Origin: Mytilisepta virgata
Lineage: Eukaryota > Mollusca > Bivalvia > Mytilida > Mytilidae
DNA: 64,000 nucleotides
Reading direction: 5' to 3'
Assembly (NCBI GenBank): GCA_028015205.1
Contig: CM051516.1
Location: forward strand, 48,550,230 to 48,614,229
The notes under the pieces were generated by a model. The model was not told where the DNA came from. It saw only the letters and a list, made by a program, of their open reading frames with translations, and searched no databases. Numbering within the stretch: the stretch's first letter is position 1; every line of letters begins with the position of its first letter. Shown in pieces: positions 62,340 through 64,000 of the stretch. Both the position numbers and the translations under genes were made by a program.

Positions 62340-64000
62340 AGATTCCCGTGAATATTCTTAGCCTTACTTATGACTTATGTACAAGACAAATTCAAATTGC
62401 CTATTATAATCTGGGACACAATTAACTTGGGCCTTAATAGCCTCCCACAGTACCTTTATCATTTAAACTCAGAAAACCATACCTCATACATAAAAGCTTG
62501 AGAGTGAAAATATTCAGCTGCTTAAAATGATTATTTTGTTGCAATTGATTTGATTACCTGTTTAAGGGCATAACTCCATCACTAAATAGAGAAGAACTAA
62601 CTCAGACTGAGACATCAAAATGAAATCTATAGTTAGGCTCTGTGGAAACAACAAAACAATTGGTCAAAGGTCCAGAAAACATTTCAACTTTTAATTATAA
62701 CCTATCTTTGTGATAGTGAAAAATGATATGGATACTGACATACAGTTTTGATATTGTTGGTTCATTGGGGTTTAACATAATTTTATAAGAGTTATTGCCC
62801 ATAGAACATTACTCATTTTCTACTTTGTTGCATGTAGTTTAACATCATTTTATAAGAGTTACAATAATGTATTGCACTTAGAAGCTAGAACATTAATTAT
62901 TTTTACTTTGTTGCATGCAGTGCAAATCCAGCTTACAGTTTTGCAAAATGTTGGATGAACTGGTGGTTGGGCAGTACCTATTTTGTGTAATTATATAATT
63001 AACTCCCCTACAGCTTTAAACCCACAACTTTCAACTTTTTTTCAAACTTTTGTAAAATAACTATGTGCATGAAGTATTATGATGTCATTTGAACAATATT
63101 TCCAGATTTCCCATGTGGATCTTAGTCATTTTTTTTGCCAACTGTGCATTTAGGGTGCCAATTTTGTGTTTTTTTACTCCTTCTAAAGCTTTTAACACAG
63201 ATTTTGAAAATTTTGCAATGTTTAGATGTTTAGAGACATATTGATGGTATGCATTAAGGAGTGGTATGCAATTTGAAGATAATTTTTTATTTCTTTTCCT
63301 GTCATGAAACATTTATTTGCAAAAAACTTTACCCCCCCCCCTTCCCTTTCAGCATAATTTGTATTATACATACAATGTTTGGTCTTGCCTGTCATACGGA
63401 ATTTGTCATCATAGACATGCCTATCTTGGGTTGGATGTTTAATGTAATCCTTTGTGACCTAATTTTCTCTTATAGCTTGACAATAGTATATGGTAAATGA
63501 ACAGCTTTGACCTTATATAGCTTCGCAAGGTCACGGAACGATGAATTTGTTAGAGATTTTATTTCATCCATTAGGTCTTGGTAATATTGGTTACATATGA
63601 AAACCCAGAAAACCCATGCGAGACTCGAAATTTGAAATTATATATCCAATATCCGAATTCCAAATTTGAAATTCTTTTAGGATATAATAGGTTGTTAGGG
63701 AAAGTTCGGGTTGCTAGGAAGTGCAGGAAAGTTTAATAATTAATATTCCCAATTTAATTTAGAAAAGCATATTTCATTTTCAGTGAATCTGCTCATTTGC
63801 CCGTTACATATAAAACAGCTATAATTTTTGTGCACCTTAAAACTTGTTGCTAACATGGCTAAGGCATAAAAACGAACGGAGTGAGCAACAATATTTCACT
63901 TTTTTTTCAAGATTAAAGACATATCCTATCAGATGTATCAATGTGACGGTACAAATGTATTTGATGAGGGGGCAGAAATGGCCCTTTTCCTTTCATCCAG
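62340..64000. other. No gene recognised
   Basis: Two related short stretches (about 62755-62830 and 62830-62925: TAACAT.ATTTTATAAGAGTT, then TTTACTTTGTTGCATG) form a loose tandem duplication. A C-run lies near 63332. No coding sequence was seen on either strand. Confidence 0.4.

Overview
The window looks like nuclear DNA of a bivalve mollusc, most probably a mytilid mussel. It is AT-rich and intron-rich, has long stretches without coding sequence, small secreted C-type lectin genes with short exons, and a dense mixture of old mobile elements of bivalve type (Penelope-like reverse transcriptase pieces, tRNA-derived SINEs, Helitron-like repeats with tandem units, fold-back elements, hammerhead-ribozyme retroelements). 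The species is inferred; no marker gene is present.

Three spliced genes can be assembled by hand, all on the minus strand. Lectin gene 1 (15753-22322; 5' signal-peptide exon not found) and lectin gene 2 (33171-38395; complete, 159 aa) encode single-domain C-type lectins with the same CTLD exon breaks and intron phases, so they are paralogs in tandem. The third gene (43181-57907, ten exons) encodes an unrecognised, helix-rich protein of about 450 residues. All its intron phases agree except for exon 6, which is one base short, giving a frameshift in this sequence. A perfect CRE octamer lies 99 bp upstream of its ATG.

Layout. 1-10163: a large inverted duplication (two arms of about 2.47 kb around a 5.2 kb spacer that holds fold-back elements, Helitron-like repeats, a 386-bp near-perfect palindrome and a Penelope 3' tail). 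10164-10785: tandem 140-170 bp units. 10790-15450: AT-rich, no convincing gene. 15450-22322: lectin 1, with a possible alternative exon and SINE/tRNA-like repeats. 22330-26500: no convincing gene. 26517-30761: a composite Penelope-like locus bounded by inverted ~55-bp ends, with two tandem degenerate RT copies, a LINE tail and a hammerhead-type insertion. 31250-32490: fold-back repeats. 33171-38395: lectin 2, with a Helitron-like insertion in an intron. 40300-42750: a hammerhead-ribozyme-like element, a relic lectin exon, a hairpin element and an inverted duplication of a membrane-segment exon. 43181-57907: the ten-exon gene; its sixth intron carries a TTAA-flanked MITE beside a 6.6 kb terminal-inverted-repeat element with a 9-bp target duplication, which itself holds a nested 1.15 kb element with a 10-bp target duplication. 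58483-61348: a second MITE copy split by a 2.6 kb insertion. 61350-64000: nothing firm except a fold-back minisatellite.

The lectins would act outside the cell in glycan recognition. The third gene has no visible signal peptide and its role is unknown.
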